From the NCBI GenBank assembly GCA_016871175.1, contig VFZL01000034.1, positions 1 through 43,890 of the forward strand: a DNA stretch of 43,890 nt. The letters are read 5' to 3'. Position 1 is the stretch's first letter. Each line of letters starts with the position of its first letter. This document shows positions 18,170 to 26,790 of this stretch, piece after piece. This DNA is from Acidimicrobiia bacterium. GTDB lineage: Bacteria; Acidobacteriota; Vicinamibacteria; Vicinamibacterales; CAVVIG01. Both the position numbers and the translations under genes were made by a program. The notes under the pieces were generated by a model that saw only the letters and a list, made by a program, of their open reading frames with translations, had not been told where the DNA came from and searched no databases.

Positions 18170-19510
18170 ATGTCGACACCGCCATCGTCGGACTCGACCC
18201 GGGCCACACCTGGGGCGACGGTACAGACGCCTCTGGCGCCGGCTCGCCTTGGCCCGGTCCGCGCCATTCTGGCCAACGGCGTCGTGGTCACGACAAAGGA
18301 AACGCGAAAGACTCCAGCCGTCACGATCAGCCTCGCCATGTCGGCTGGCGCTGTGTGCGATCCTCCTGATGCCCCGGGCGCCGTGCACCTCTTGTCCCGC
18401 CTCATCGATCGCGGGACCAGGCGTCGTTCCGCCGACGAGCTGGCCGAAGCGCTCGAGAGCCGAGGCGTCTCGCTGACAATCAATGTCAACCGGCATCAGT
18501 TCACGCTCGGCTGCGCCTGTTTGTCCGCGGACTTCGACGCGGTGCTCGAAGTCCTCGGCGAGATAGTCATCGAACCGACCGTCCCTGATGCGGAGCTGGC
18601 CGTTCGCCGAGGCGAGGTGCTGACAGCCATTGCGCAAGACGAGGACAGTCCCTACATCAAGGCGCTGCACGAGCTCATGGCGCTGCTCTACGGCACCGAC
18701 CATCCTTACGGTCGACCGGCCAAGGGGACGGTGAGCTCGATCGAGGCGATGAAGATTGACCGGTTGCGCGCACTGCATCGCGAACGGTTCGTGCCATCGG
18801 CGCTCAGTGTGGTCATCGTGGGCGACGTTCGATCGGACTCGGCGGTTGCCGCTGCGACCAGGGCGTTCGGTGAATGGACGGCGCCGACCACTCGGGCCGT
18901 GCCGCTTCCGTCGCCACCGCGCGCCACCGCTCGACGTCGTCTGGTGGTGCCGATGATGAACAAGTCGCAGGCCGATATCGCCTATGGCTTCGTCTCGATC
19001 GCACGATCGGACCCGACGTACTACGCATCCCTGCTCATGAACAACATTCTGGGACAGTACGCATTGGGAGGTCGATTGGGGGACAGCATCCGTGAGCGGC
19101 AAGGGATGGCCTATTACGTCTCCAGCGCCTTGGACGCCAGCGTGGTCGAGGGTCCGCTGATGGTTCGCGCCGGCGTGAGTCCGGCAAACGTGGACCGCGC
19201 GATTGCGTCCATCGACGAGGAGCTCGCGCGGATGTGCGCCGATGGCGTAACCGATCGTGAACTGGCCGAGTCGCGGCAATACCTGATTGGATCGATGCCG
19301 CGTGCGCTCGAGACGAATGCGGGAATCGCAAGCGTCCTGCAGAACGCCGAGTTCTTCGGCTTGGGGCTCGAATACGACGTCCGATTGCGTGACTACCTCT
19401 CAGCGGTCACCCGCGACGACGTCCATGCCGCTGCTCAGCGACTGCTCGACCCCAGCCGCGCTGCCGTTGTCATCACCGGGCCGTACGACCAACCCGATCG
19501 AGAGCTGTGA
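18170..19510 (+). CDS. M16 family peptidase-like protein, non-catalytic subunit
   Basis: 446-residue M16 homologue in which the zinc motif is lost: the expected HxxEH reads His73-Leu-Leu-Ser-Arg77, so Glu and the second His are replaced. The C-terminal half keeps the substrate-holding region (RLGDSIRERQGMAYYVSSAL), as in the alpha-type subunits that carry the R/Y pair but no zinc. It starts 20 bases after the catalytic partner, with GGAAGGTGAGG before the ATG. The arrangement implies a heterodimeric peptidase in which this chain helps bind the substrate. A proline- and threonine-rich N-terminal 25 residues look disordered. Confidence 0.88.
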   Translation: MSTPPSSDSTRATPGATVQTPLAPARLGPVRAILANGVVVTTKETRKTPAVTISLAMSAGAVCDPPDAPGAVHLLSRLIDRGTRRRSADELAEALESRGVSLTINVNRHQFTLGCACLSADFDAVLEVLGEIVIEPTVPDAELAVRRGEVLTAIAQDEDSPYIKALHELMALLYGTDHPYGRPAKGTVSSIEAMKIDRLRALHRERFVPSALSVVIVGDVRSDSAVAAATRAFGEWTAPTTRAVPLPSPPRATARRRLVVPMMNKSQADIAYGFVSIARSDPTYYASLLMNNILGQYALGGRLGDSIRERQGMAYYVSSALDASVVEGPLMVRAGVSPANVDRAIASIDEELARMCADGVTDRELAESRQYLIGSMPRALETNAGIASVLQNAEFFGLGLEYDVRLRDYLSAVTRDDVHAAAQRLLDPSRAAVVITGPYDQPDREL

Positions 19511-20217
19511 ACGGATTCAAAGCCGTTCTCTTCGACGTCGACTTCACGCTCATCTACCCTGGCCCGATGTTTCAGGCAGAAGGGTATCAGGTGTTCTGTC
19601 GCCGCTACGGGATGGACGTCGATCCGTCGGCATTCGACGCCGGCGTCGCGAGCGCCGCTCGGATTCTGGACACGCCAGATGAGGCGCCGTACGACGAGGA
19701 ACTGTATGTGGCGTACACGCGCCACATCATCGAGCGGATGGGCGGCCGTGGGCCGACGGTCGATCCGTGCGCGCGCGAGATCTATCGCGAGTGGGCGGCC
19801 TGTCATCACTTCGAGCTCTATGACGAGGTCCCCGATGTGCTCCGTTCGTTGGCGGAGGACGGGATTCGCGTGGGTCTGGTGTCGAACTCGCATCGCAGCC
19901 TGGCGTCGTTCGAGTCGCACTTCGCCCTCGACGGTCTCATTGCCGCCAGCGTTTCGTCCTCCGAACACGGCATGATGAAGCCGCATCCGAGCATCTTCCG
20001 CGCGGTGCTCGATCGCATGGCTGTGGCGCCATCGGATGCCCTGATGGTAGGCGATAGCATTCGCCATGACGTGGAAGGCGCCCTGCGCACGGGGATGCGT
20101 GCGGTGCTCCTGCACCGAAGCGAACAACCGCATCCGAGAGCGTCGGAGCTCACGGATCACGGGGTCCCCGTGATCCGCTCGCTTCGCGAATTGCCTTGGA
20201 TAATCGTTGGCCGTTGA
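19507..20217 (+). CDS. HAD-superfamily hydrolase
   Basis: 236-residue haloacid-dehalogenase-fold phosphatase. Motif I is DVDFTL near residue 10, motif II is SNSH, the motif III Lys lies in MMKPHP and motif IV is GDSIRHDVEG. A helical cap of type C1 is inserted after motif I. The exact substrate is unknown; such enzymes dephosphorylate sugar phosphates, nucleotides or phosphoglycolate. The GTG start overlaps the stop of the M16 gene by four bases (GTGA), so it is translationally coupled to the protease pair. The shared operon may only reflect co-expression. Confidence 0.88.
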   Translation: MNGFKAVLFDVDFTLIYPGPMFQAEGYQVFCRRYGMDVDPSAFDAGVASAARILDTPDEAPYDEELYVAYTRHIIERMGGRGPTVDPCAREIYREWAACHHFELYDEVPDVLRSLAEDGIRVGLVSNSHRSLASFESHFALDGLIAASVSSSEHGMMKPHPSIFRAVLDRMAVAPSDALMVGDSIRHDVEGALRTGMRAVLLHRSEQPHPRASELTDHGVPVIRSLRELPWIIVGR

Positions 20218-20504
20218 ATTCTAGAATACAGGGACGCGGTAGATGCTGCGCTGCGTGACAACCGTTGAGAACGCATCAACAGACGGACTGGGACCGGCGA
20301 ATGCTCCTCGCACTGGGAACGCTTGCGCTCCGGTAGCGCAGCCACATCGTCCAGTGGGCGAATTCCTCGCTCGGCAACGCGGGCAGGACCTGGCCGGGGG
20401 CGAGAGGGACGGCGTATGTGGCCTGCCGATGATTCGCTCGGCGTCGGATTCGGTGGTAGCGTCATCGTGGCACGCGCAGTGCCGGCACGAAGGAGGAGAG
20501 TGAG

Positions 20505-21548
20505 ATGAGCCCTCGCGCTAACGCCGTGCTGGCGGTCGCCACAGTGCTGGCGATTGGCTGGCTGGAGTCGCCCACGGTCAACGGTCAGACGACGGCCGGA
20601 TCGGCACCGACGTCGGGAGCCTCCAACCGGAGGACGTGGAAGGCACCCCGTACCGCCGATGGGCAGCCGGATCTACAAGGCGTCTGGGACTACCGCACCA
20701 TCACGCCACTGGAACGTCCGGCCGCTCTCGGCGATCGCACCGAACTGACGGCGGAAGAAGCTGCGGCGTTCGAACGCGAAGAGAACCGACGGCAGAATCG
20801 CGACCTGATCGACGATGCAAAAGGTGGCGCGCTGTATCCGCCAGGCGGCGTCGTGCCGTACAACGAGTTCTGGTACGACCGTGGTGACAAGCTGACCGGC
20901 TCCCGCCGTACCTCGCTCATCGTCGACCCTCCGAATGGCCGCCTTCCTCCGTACACGCCCGAAGGCCAGCAGCGGGAGAACGCGCGCGCCGCCGCTCAAC
21001 GCGACGATCAAGCGGGACGTCCGCGCGCCGACAGCTACACCGACCGACCACTCCAGGAGCGCTGCATCGTCGGGTTCAACGCTGGTCCACCGATGACGCC
21101 TGGGGCGTACAACAACAACGTCCAGGTGTTCCAGACCAAGGACTACGTGGTGATCCTCAACGAGATGGTCCACGACGCACGGATCGTCCCGCTCGATCGA
21201 CGGCCGCATGGGGCCATCCGTCAACGGAAGGGTGACTCCCGTGCACGCTGGGAGGGTGAGACGTTGGTGGTGGAGACGACCAATTTCGTCGGCGAGACAA
21301 GTCTTGCTGGTGCGACGGCGACCACACGGCTTACCGAACGCTTTACCCGCGTGGATCGCGACACGCTGCTCTACGAGTTCACGGTCAACGATCCCTCGAC
21401 GTGGACGCGATCCTGGACCGCCCAGATCCCGATGAAACGCAGTCCGGATCTGATGTACGAGTACGCGTGTCACGAGGGGAACTACGCGATGACCAACATG
21501 CTGGCCGGAGCGCGGCTTCGCGAGAGAGAAGCCGGGAGGCCGCGTTAG
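20505..21548 (+). CDS. Secreted protein of unknown function, acidobacterial 'WKAPRTADGQPDLQGVW' type
   Basis: 347-residue exported protein. A signal peptide (MSPRANAVLAVATVLAIGWL) is followed by WKAPRTADGQPDLQGVWDY, the hallmark of a large family found in many copies in Acidobacteria, especially Vicinamibacteria and Solibacter relatives. Further conserved pieces are the DRPLQERCIVGF segment and a beta-rich C-terminal half (ARWEGETLVVETTNFVGET) ending in YEYACHEGNYAMTNMLAGAR. No enzymatic motif is recognised and the role is unknown. A strong GGAGGAG precedes ATG 20505. The 287 bases upstream hold no recognisable gene. Confidence 0.85.
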   Translation: MSPRANAVLAVATVLAIGWLESPTVNGQTTAGSAPTSGASNRRTWKAPRTADGQPDLQGVWDYRTITPLERPAALGDRTELTAEEAAAFEREENRRQNRDLIDDAKGGALYPPGGVVPYNEFWYDRGDKLTGSRRTSLIVDPPNGRLPPYTPEGQQRENARAAAQRDDQAGRPRADSYTDRPLQERCIVGFNAGPPMTPGAYNNNVQVFQTKDYVVILNEMVHDARIVPLDRRPHGAIRQRKGDSRARWEGETLVVETTNFVGETSLAGATATTRLTERFTRVDRDTLLYEFTVNDPSTWTRSWTAQIPMKRSPDLMYEYACHEGNYAMTNMLAGARLREREAGRPR

Positions 21549-21584
21549 TCATTCGAGGGTTCACTGATCACTGGTTTATCCGGC

Positions 21585-21929
21585 TCAACCTGGGGGCCAA
21601 TCCAGATGGCGACCACCGAGCAGGTGCAGATGGACATGAAACACAGTCTGCCCCGCGTCGCGGTTCGTGTTGAACACGGTTCGAAAGCCGCTTGCCGCGA
21701 TGCCGCGCTCTTGCGCGATGGCCGCCGCACGGCGCGCTAGCTCACCGATCATTGCGTCGTCTTCGATCGTGAGGTCGCTCAATGTGGCGACATGCCGCTT
21801 GGGGATCACGAGCACGTGCGTTGGCGCCTGCGGGTTGATGTCGTTGAAGGCGAGCACCCGCTCATCCTCGTAGACGATTGATGCCGGAATCTCGCGCTTG
21901 GCAATTCTGCAGAACAAGCAGTTGGTCAT
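21585..21929 (-). CDS. HIT-family nucleotide hydrolase/transferase
   Basis: 114-residue histidine-triad protein of the Hint branch, which hydrolyses AMP-lysine-like phosphoramidates or related nucleotides. The triad reads His98-Val-His100-Leu-His102, and CLFCRIAKREIPASIVYEDE is the typical start with the zinc CxxC. ATG 21929 is the natural start; upstream codons would add an unsupported extension. There is no good Shine-Dalgarno sequence, and a TAGGCT lies seven bases before the ATG. Confidence 0.93.
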   Translation of the reverse strand: MTNCLFCRIAKREIPASIVYEDERVLAFNDINPQAPTHVLVIPKRHVATLSDLTIEDDAMIGELARRAAAIAQERGIAASGFRTVFNTNRDAGQTVFHVHLHLLGGRHLDWPPG

Positions 21930-22021
21930 TCGCGCGAGCCTAGAGCCGACCGCGGTGACTGTCAAGCCGAAGGGGACGGTCGGTCAGGAATCTCTGGTTC
22001 GACGATATCTTGATATCGTTT

Positions 22022-22165
22022 GATTCGAGAGAGGCAATCTCGCGGCTCGCTGTCAAACATCTCGACGACGATGTCGCAGAGAAGGTGAAGACGCGCGCGC
22101 GACGAGGTCCTGGACTGGTTGGACCGCCGCTGCCAGAGAGTGGGCCGGATCGTCGACCTGCGTGA
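22022..22165 (+). pseudogene. Remnant of a ribbon-helix-helix (FitA/Arc-like) antitoxin
   Basis: In the plus frame the translation ISRLAVKHLDDDVAEKVKTR followed by ARR matches the N-terminus of FitA/VapB-type antitoxins (LxVKxLDDDVxxxLKxRAxR). It then runs into unrelated residues and stops at 22163-22165; the conserved GRSLEEEVR part is missing. No start codon with a ribosome site and no PIN-domain toxin are present. It lies between the HIT and prmC genes and is probably a decayed toxin-antitoxin locus. Confidence 0.45.
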
Positions 22166-22175
22166 CACGCAGAGG

Positions 22176-23033
22176 CTATTCCCGACGCGCGATACCCGTT
22201 CTGGGGACACCCTGCAGGTCGTTACGGACGTCAACGAGTGTCAAGCCTGAGGTGTCCGCCAGCAGCTTCCTGATGGCCGTGGTCTGCCCATATCCGAACT
22301 CGAACACCAACAGACCACCAGCCCTGAGCCGCTCGGCCGCTTGGCTGACCAAGGAGCGGATCACGTCGAGCCCGTCCATTCCTGCGAAGAGCGCCATGCG
22401 TGGTTCGTACCCCAACACTTCTGGCTGCAGAGTCGAGGCATCGTTCGCCGCGACGTAAGGCGGGTTGGACACAATCAGATCGAACGAGCCCGGGACGACG
22501 GCGAGGAGATCGGCGTGCTCGAATCGCACCCTCGAGAGGACCTGGTGTCGAGCGGCGTTCCGAGTCGCCACCTCGAGAGCCGCGCGTGAAGTATCAGTGG
22601 CGACGATCCGCGCTGCCGGACGCTCGAGGGCGAGCGCTATGGCCAGACATCCACTGCCGGTGCACGCGTCGGCGATCTCGAGCGACGCCGTCTTGATGGG
22701 GTACCGTTCCAACGCGATCTCGACAATCAGCTCGGTCTCTGGGCGGGGGATGAGAACCGCCGGCGTGACTTCGAACGGAAGTCCCCAGAACTCCCGCTCT
22801 CCAATGATGTACGCGGTCGGCTCCCGCCGCACGCGGCGCTCGATGCAGGCCTCGTAGCGCTGGACCACGTCCGCGTTGGCCTGCTGCTCCCCGTGCGCAA
22901 AGAAGCGCGCCGTGTCCCAGTGGACGAGATGCTCCAGAATCAGACGCGCGTCGAGATCGGCTTCGGCTTGTGGGATGCCCGCGTCGTACAAGCGACGTCG
23001 ACTGTTGGCGACCAGCTCATGGAGAGTAGGCAC
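22176..23033 (-). CDS. prmC: Release factor glutamine methyltransferase PrmC (HemK)
   Basis: 285-residue SAM-dependent N5-glutamine methyltransferase that modifies the GGQ glutamine of class I release factors. The catalytic NPPY lies at residues 190-193, and the SAM site is DACTGSGCLAIALA. An N-terminal helical domain (residues 1-85) binds the release factor. It follows prfA, its substrate gene, on the same strand, a conserved order. The start is a GTG at 23033. Between the two genes lies a GGTTCA-type repeat cluster (23061-23208). Confidence 0.96.
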   Translation of the reverse strand: MPTLHELVANSRRRLYDAGIPQAEADLDARLILEHLVHWDTARFFAHGEQQANADVVQRYEACIERRVRREPTAYIIGEREFWGLPFEVTPAVLIPRPETELIVEIALERYPIKTASLEIADACTGSGCLAIALALERPAARIVATDTSRAALEVATRNAARHQVLSRVRFEHADLLAVVPGSFDLIVSNPPYVAANDASTLQPEVLGYEPRMALFAGMDGLDVIRSLVSQAAERLRAGGLLVFEFGYGQTTAIRKLLADTSGLTLVDVRNDLQGVPRTGIARRE

Positions 23034-23060
23034 GACGGGTCTGGGATCGACTGGGTTGCC

Positions 23061-23208
23061 TGGTTCAAGAGGGGGTTTGAAGGTTCACAGCTTCAGGGGT
23101 TCACAGGTTCACAGGTTCAGGGGTTCGATAGTTCGACGCCCCAACCACGAAGAATATCCCCTCCACTCGAACCATTGAACCCCACGAACCCTTGCCCCCC
23201 CCAAACCC
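23061..23208. repeat. GGTTCA-rich inverted repeat cluster between prfA and prmC
   Basis: The left part repeats GGTTCA (GGTTCACAG and GGTTCAGGGG units, 23061-23127). The right part carries the complement (CGAACCATTGAACCCCACG, near 23168-23186) and then an 8-C run. The arms can pair into an imperfect hairpin in the prfA-prmC message. Such simple GGTTCA elements look like a lineage-specific intergenic repeat. No CRISPR-like spacing is present. Confidence 0.7.
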
Positions 23209-24279
23209 TTAAGCCGTCGTCGCGTGCTTGAGCTTTTCGGCGTTGTCATGCGTCACGAGAACGTCGAGCACCTCGCCGAGATCGCCGTTCAACACGTCAT
23301 CGAGCCGATAGATGGTGAAGTTGACGCGATGATCGGTCACGCGGTTTTCCTTGTAATGATATGTCCGGATCTTCTCTGAACGCTCGCCCGTGCCGACCTG
23401 GCTGCGGCGATCCTTCGCGATGGCGTCCTGCTGCTTCTGCAGCTCCATCTCGTACAGCCGAGCGCGCAACACCTTCATCGCCTTCGCCCGGTTCTTGATC
23501 TGCGACTTCTCGTCCTGCTGCGACACGACCACGCCGGTCGGGATGTGGGTGATGCGGACCGCCGAGTAGGTGGTGTTCACGCTCTGCCCACCGGGTCCGC
23601 TCGAGCAGAAGGTATCGACGCGAAGGTCCTTCTCGTTGATGTGAATGTCGACGTCCTCGGCTTCCGGCAGGACCGCGACGGTGGCGGTCGACGTGTGGAG
23701 ACGTCCGCTCGCCTCGGTGGCCGGCACACGCTGCACACGATGGACGCCGCTTTCGTACTTCAGCTTGCTGTACGCACCGCGTCCCTCGATGGTCGCGATG
23801 ACTTCCTTGATGCCTCCGATGCCGGTCTCGCTGGTCGACATGACCTCGATACGCCAACCTTGCCGCTCCGCGAACTTCGTATACATCCGGAAGAGCTCGG
23901 ACGCAAAGAGCGCCGCCTCGTCTCCGCCGGTGCCGGCGCGGATTTCCAACACGACGTTCTTCTCGTCGTTCGGATCTTTCGGGATGAGCAGCAGTTTGAG
24001 CTCCGCGACCAGTGCCTCGCGCTTGGCCACAAGTGACTTGAGCTCTTCCTGCGCGAGCTCGCGCATGTCCGGGTCGCCGGCGTGGACCAGCTCCTCGGTT
24101 TGGGCGATGCCGTGTGTGACCGCCTGATACTCGCGGAACTTCTGGACGGTCGGCTCGATCTCGGCCAACGTCTTGGCGTGCTTCCGGTACAGCGCCGCGT
24201 CGCTCTGCACCTCGACGGATCCCAACATCCCGACGAGATCCTCGTACTGGTGCTCGATAGCACTCAACTTGTCAAACAT
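23209..24279 (-). CDS. prfA: Peptide chain release factor 1
   Basis: 356-residue class I release factor that recognises UAA and UAG. The GGQ tripeptide is at 230-232 ([20 protein letters not shown]), and the stop-codon recognition tripeptide PAT is at 186-188, which identifies RF1 and not RF2. The acidic [14 protein letters not shown] region is present. Start ATG 24279 begins [15 protein letters not shown], the usual N-terminus. It is followed by prmC and preceded by moaD on the same strand. Confidence 0.97.
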   Translation of the reverse strand: MFDKLSAIEHQYEDLVGMLGSVEVQSDAALYRKHAKTLAEIEPTVQKFREYQAVTHGIAQTEELVHAGDPDMRELAQEELKSLVAKREALVAELKLLLIPKDPNDEKNVVLEIRAGTGGDEAALFASELFRMYTKFAERQGWRIEVMSTSETGIGGIKEVIATIEGRGAYSKLKYESGVHRVQRVPATEASGRLHTSTATVAVLPEAEDVDIHINEKDLRVDTFCSSGPGGQSVNTTYSAVRITHIPTGVVVSQQDEKSQIKNRAKAMKVLRARLYEMELQKQQDAIAKDRRSQVGTGERSEKIRTYHYKENRVTDHRVNFTIYRLDDVLNGDLGEVLDVLVTHDNAEKLKHATTA

Positions 24280-24320
24280 TGCTCACTCTAGGGGCCCTTC
24301 CCCTGGTCTCCGCCGTGCGC

Positions 24321-24566
24321 TCAGCCGCCCGAGACGGGCGGGAGAAATGCGACCTCGTCGCCGTCGGCGAGCGGACGATCCATTCTCGCGTAGTCGGCAT
24401 TGACCGCGCTGGAGATCGACCGCTCATACTGTGCCAGCGCTGCGTGCTCTCGCGCCAGATCCTTCCACAGCGATCCGACGGTCGCGCCGGCCTCCACCGT
24501 ACGGGTCAGCTCGGCCGTGCCGGCGATCTCCCGTAGCCGCGCGAACAACCGGACCGTCACGCGCAC
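24321..24566 (-). CDS. moaD: Molybdopterin synthase sulfur-carrier subunit
   Basis: 81-residue ubiquitin-like protein ending in the required Gly-Gly (LPPVSGG), which is thiocarboxylated and delivers sulfur to cyclic pyranopterin monophosphate. The core LFARLREIAG and GDEVAFLPPV stretches fit MoaD. The GTG start overlaps the end of moaE by 10 bases, so the two subunits of molybdopterin synthase are co-translated. Order moaE-moaD is the reverse of the common moaD-moaE. Confidence 0.94.
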   Translation of the reverse strand: MRVTVRLFARLREIAGTAELTRTVEAGATVGSLWKDLAREHAALAQYERSISSAVNADYARMDRPLADGDEVAFLPPVSGG

Positions 24567-25057
24567 GCCGCCCGCTCCGCCGCCTCGCGCGCCCGCACGT
24601 CGTCTGGATCCGCGGTCGCCCCTTCAATCCAGACGTCGCCCCCCTCGAAGTGTTCGTGCTTCCAGATGGGCGCAATCTGCTTGATCCGCTCGATCGCGTA
24701 TCGGCACGCCGCGAACGCGTCCGCACGATGCGGCGACGTCGTGACGATGACGATGCTGGCCTCGCCGATCTCGAGACGACCGATCCGGTGGTGCAAGCCC
24801 ATGACAACGCTTGGCCAGCGGTGATGGATCTCCTTGGCGATCCGCTCGAACGACTTCACAGCCAACGGTTCGTACGCCTCGTACTCCAGGTACAGGACGC
24901 GGCGGCCCGCGTTGTGGTTGCGCACCAGCCCGAGAAATGTCACCACTGCTCCGTCAGCCCCACCTCGGGCGGAGTCCGCTTGGCTCACTGCCCCCAGTAT
25001 CAGGTCGAGGCCGAGCGGCGCGCGTTCAATGGCCAGAAGCGGCGTCGGCGGCGTCAC
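24557..25057 (-). CDS. moaE: Molybdopterin synthase catalytic subunit
   Basis: 166-residue MoaE that transfers two sulfurs from MoaD to make molybdopterin. Recognisable blocks are GAVVTFLGLVRNHNAGRRVL, LEYEAYEPLAVKSFERIAKE and IERIKQIAPIWKHEHFEGGD with the active-site lysine. The N-terminus is ambiguous: a GTG at 25057 lies four bases after the thiD stop and fits the family length, while the open frame extends 21 codons further into thiD. A TATACT lies six bases before this GTG. The last residues are Ala- and Arg-rich. Confidence 0.92.
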   Translation of the reverse strand: MTPPTPLLAIERAPLGLDLILGAVSQADSARGGADGAVVTFLGLVRNHNAGRRVLYLEYEAYEPLAVKSFERIAKEIHHRWPSVVMGLHHRIGRLEIGEASIVIVTTSPHRADAFAACRYAIERIKQIAPIWKHEHFEGGDVWIEGATADPDDVRAREAAERAACA

Positions 25058-25061
25058 CTTG

Positions 25062-25898
25062 TCAGTATAGACCCGCGGGTCGCAGGTGGTGAGACTGCCA
25101 GAAGTGGTCGACAGGGCCATGACCGCGTCCGATGGTTAGGCCGTGTTGGATCGCACCAGCCACGTAGGCCTGCGCGCGACCTGTTGCCTCTGGCAGCCCG
25201 TGCCCGAGGGCCATGAGAGCGGCCACAGCCGACGCGAACGTACACCCCGTACCGTGGGTATTCAGCGTCTTGATGCGAGGCGTATGGAATGGCACGAACA
25301 CACCGTCGTGGAACAGCAGGTCGACGAGGTCATCGCCGACGGCGTGGCCCCCCTTCACGATGACCGACGGCCCCATGGCGTGAATCCGGCGCGCGGCCTC
25401 GCGCGCGTCATCGAGCGTCCTGATCGTCACGCCGCTCAGCGCCTCGGCCTCCGGGATGTTGGGCGTCACGACCAGCGCGCGTGGGAGCAGCTCCGAACAG
25501 ATGACGCGTACGCCATCCTCGTCCACGAGCCGGTCCCCGCTCTTGGCCACCATCACCGGATCGACCACCACAAGTGGAAGCTCGAGCGCGTCGATGGCGG
25601 CCACGACTGCCTCGACAATCGCGGCGTTGCCGAGCATGCCGGTCTTCGTCGCTCGCAGCGGAATATCCGAGGCGACGGCTTCGATCTGCGCGGTCACGAG
25701 ATCGGCCGGCAATGGCATCGCTGCCGTGACGCCGAGGGTGTTCTGCGCCGTGATCGCGGTGATGGCGCTCGTGCCGTAGACCCCGAACGCCGCGAATGTC
25801 TTGAGGTCAGCCTGCACACCGGCGCCACCACCGGAATCGCTGCCTGCAATCGTCAGGGCGGCTCGGACAGGCGCTCGAACGGCGTCGAGGGTGCTCAT
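25062..25898 (-). CDS. thiD: Hydroxymethylpyrimidine/phosphomethylpyrimidine kinase
   Basis: 278-residue ribokinase-like enzyme of thiamine synthesis that phosphorylates HMP and HMP-P. GSDSGGGAGVQADLKTFAAF at the N-terminus and the anion-hole/catalytic segment TLNTHGTGCTFASAVAALMA are diagnostic. VVDPVMVAKSGDRLV completes the active site. The ATG overlaps the stop of the upstream methyltransferase by four bases (ATGA). No other thi gene is in view, so the pathway partners are elsewhere. Confidence 0.95.
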   Translation of the reverse strand: MSTLDAVRAPVRAALTIAGSDSGGGAGVQADLKTFAAFGVYGTSAITAITAQNTLGVTAAMPLPADLVTAQIEAVASDIPLRATKTGMLGNAAIVEAVVAAIDALELPLVVVDPVMVAKSGDRLVDEDGVRVICSELLPRALVVTPNIPEAEALSGVTIRTLDDAREAARRIHAMGPSVIVKGGHAVGDDLVDLLFHDGVFVPFHTPRIKTLNTHGTGCTFASAVAALMALGHGLPEATGRAQAYVAGAIQHGLTIGRGHGPVDHFWQSHHLRPAGLY

Positions 25899-26725
25899 GG
25901 CGACTCGCGTCCGGTCGATGCTCGCGCGAAGACGAGCAGGTATTGGTACGGTGGGACGAGCTCGCGTCGCATCAGGCGCAGACCAGCCGAGGCGGCCGTC
26001 CCGATCACGCTTTCCTCCGGGGCCCGCTCGTCCACGGGTGGTCCCGGTCCGCCGTTGCCCGGCGTGAAGTCGCTCACGCCGATACGGCCCTGCGGCTTCA
26101 ACAGGCTGGCCAGATTGCGCAGCAACGTCAGAATGCCGTCGGGCTTCGCCGGGTCGTTCATCTCGTGAAACGAGTTGACGATCAAGACGACATCGAGGCC
26201 GCGCGGTAGCTTCGGATCAGTAGTGGCGCCGAGCACCGTCCGAACGTTCGTCAGATTCTCGCGTATCACCCGTCGCCGGATGGCATTGATCATTTCCTCC
26301 TGAACATCCTGCGCGTAGACCAAGCCGTTTGGTCCCACACGCCGCGCGAGCCGCATGGTGAACCAGCCCCCGCCTGCCCCAAGATCCGCAACCACAGCGC
26401 CGTCCGCAATGCCGAGCACGTCCATGATGACGTCGGGCTTCTGCCATGCCTCGCGGTCGGGTCCTTCGAGCAGGCCGAGGTCGAGCGGCGGGAACAGTCG
26501 TCCGTTGCGCGTTTGCCTCAGCGGCGCTGGCAGCGGGCGTTTGGGCGGCTCGGGGCGCAAGGACGTCTGGCGCTGCGCTGTGAGTGTCGCGACTGCGCTG
26601 GGCAAGCCTATCAGGCCAGGTAGGCCTGGCAGCGGGGCGGCCCCGGGCTGGATCAGGAGTGCTGCAATCGCGCAGGCGATCCTCCGCGAGGTCCCCCGAC
26701 TGTTGTTGATGAGAAAGCTCTTCAC
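25895..26725 (-). CDS. Class I SAM-dependent methyltransferase with N-terminal export signal
   Basis: 276-residue protein. The first about 45 residues (SRRIACAIAALLIQPGAAPL followed by a Pro/Gly-rich stretch) look like a signal peptide or membrane anchor after a basic N-terminus. The rest is a Rossmann methyltransferase with SAM motif ADLGAGGGWFTMRLARRVG, VYAQDVQEEM and a post-I region VVLIVNSFHEM. The substrate is unknown. The combination is odd because SAM is cytosolic; the N-terminus could instead be a membrane anchor facing inwards. GTG 26725 is the start, with AGGAAA very close before it. It heads the thiD-moaE-moaD-prfA-prmC strand and is divergent from the fumarase. Confidence 0.75.
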   Translation of the reverse strand: MKSFLINNSRGTSRRIACAIAALLIQPGAAPLPGLPGLIGLPSAVATLTAQRQTSLRPEPPKRPLPAPLRQTRNGRLFPPLDLGLLEGPDREAWQKPDVIMDVLGIADGAVVADLGAGGGWFTMRLARRVGPNGLVYAQDVQEEMINAIRRRVIRENLTNVRTVLGATTDPKLPRGLDVVLIVNSFHEMNDPAKPDGILTLLRNLASLLKPQGRIGVSDFTPGNGGPGPPVDERAPEESVIGTAASAGLRLMRRELVPPYQYLLVFARASTGRESP

Positions 26726-26777
26726 TTTCCTGCTCGGCTTGCCAGGCCCACAGACCTGCCCGGCCTCGTGTCACCAG

Positions 26778-26783
26778 TATACT
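26778..26783 (+). promoter_or_regulatory. -10 element for a probably leaderless fumarase mRNA
   Basis: TATACT lies seven bases before ATG 26791 and no Shine-Dalgarno sequence is present, so the transcript probably starts at or one base before the start codon. A convincing -35 was not found. Confidence 0.5.
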
Positions 26784-26790
26784 GACGGTG

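Noticed and set aside
21962-22234. 90-residue minus-strand frame upstream of the HIT gene
   Set aside because: It overlaps the end of prmC in another frame and resembles no family. The plus strand carries the more convincing antitoxin remnant.
23061-23208. Possible CRISPR array
   Set aside because: The repeats are only 6-9 bases, unevenly spaced and inverted, with no spacers of regular length and no cas genes.
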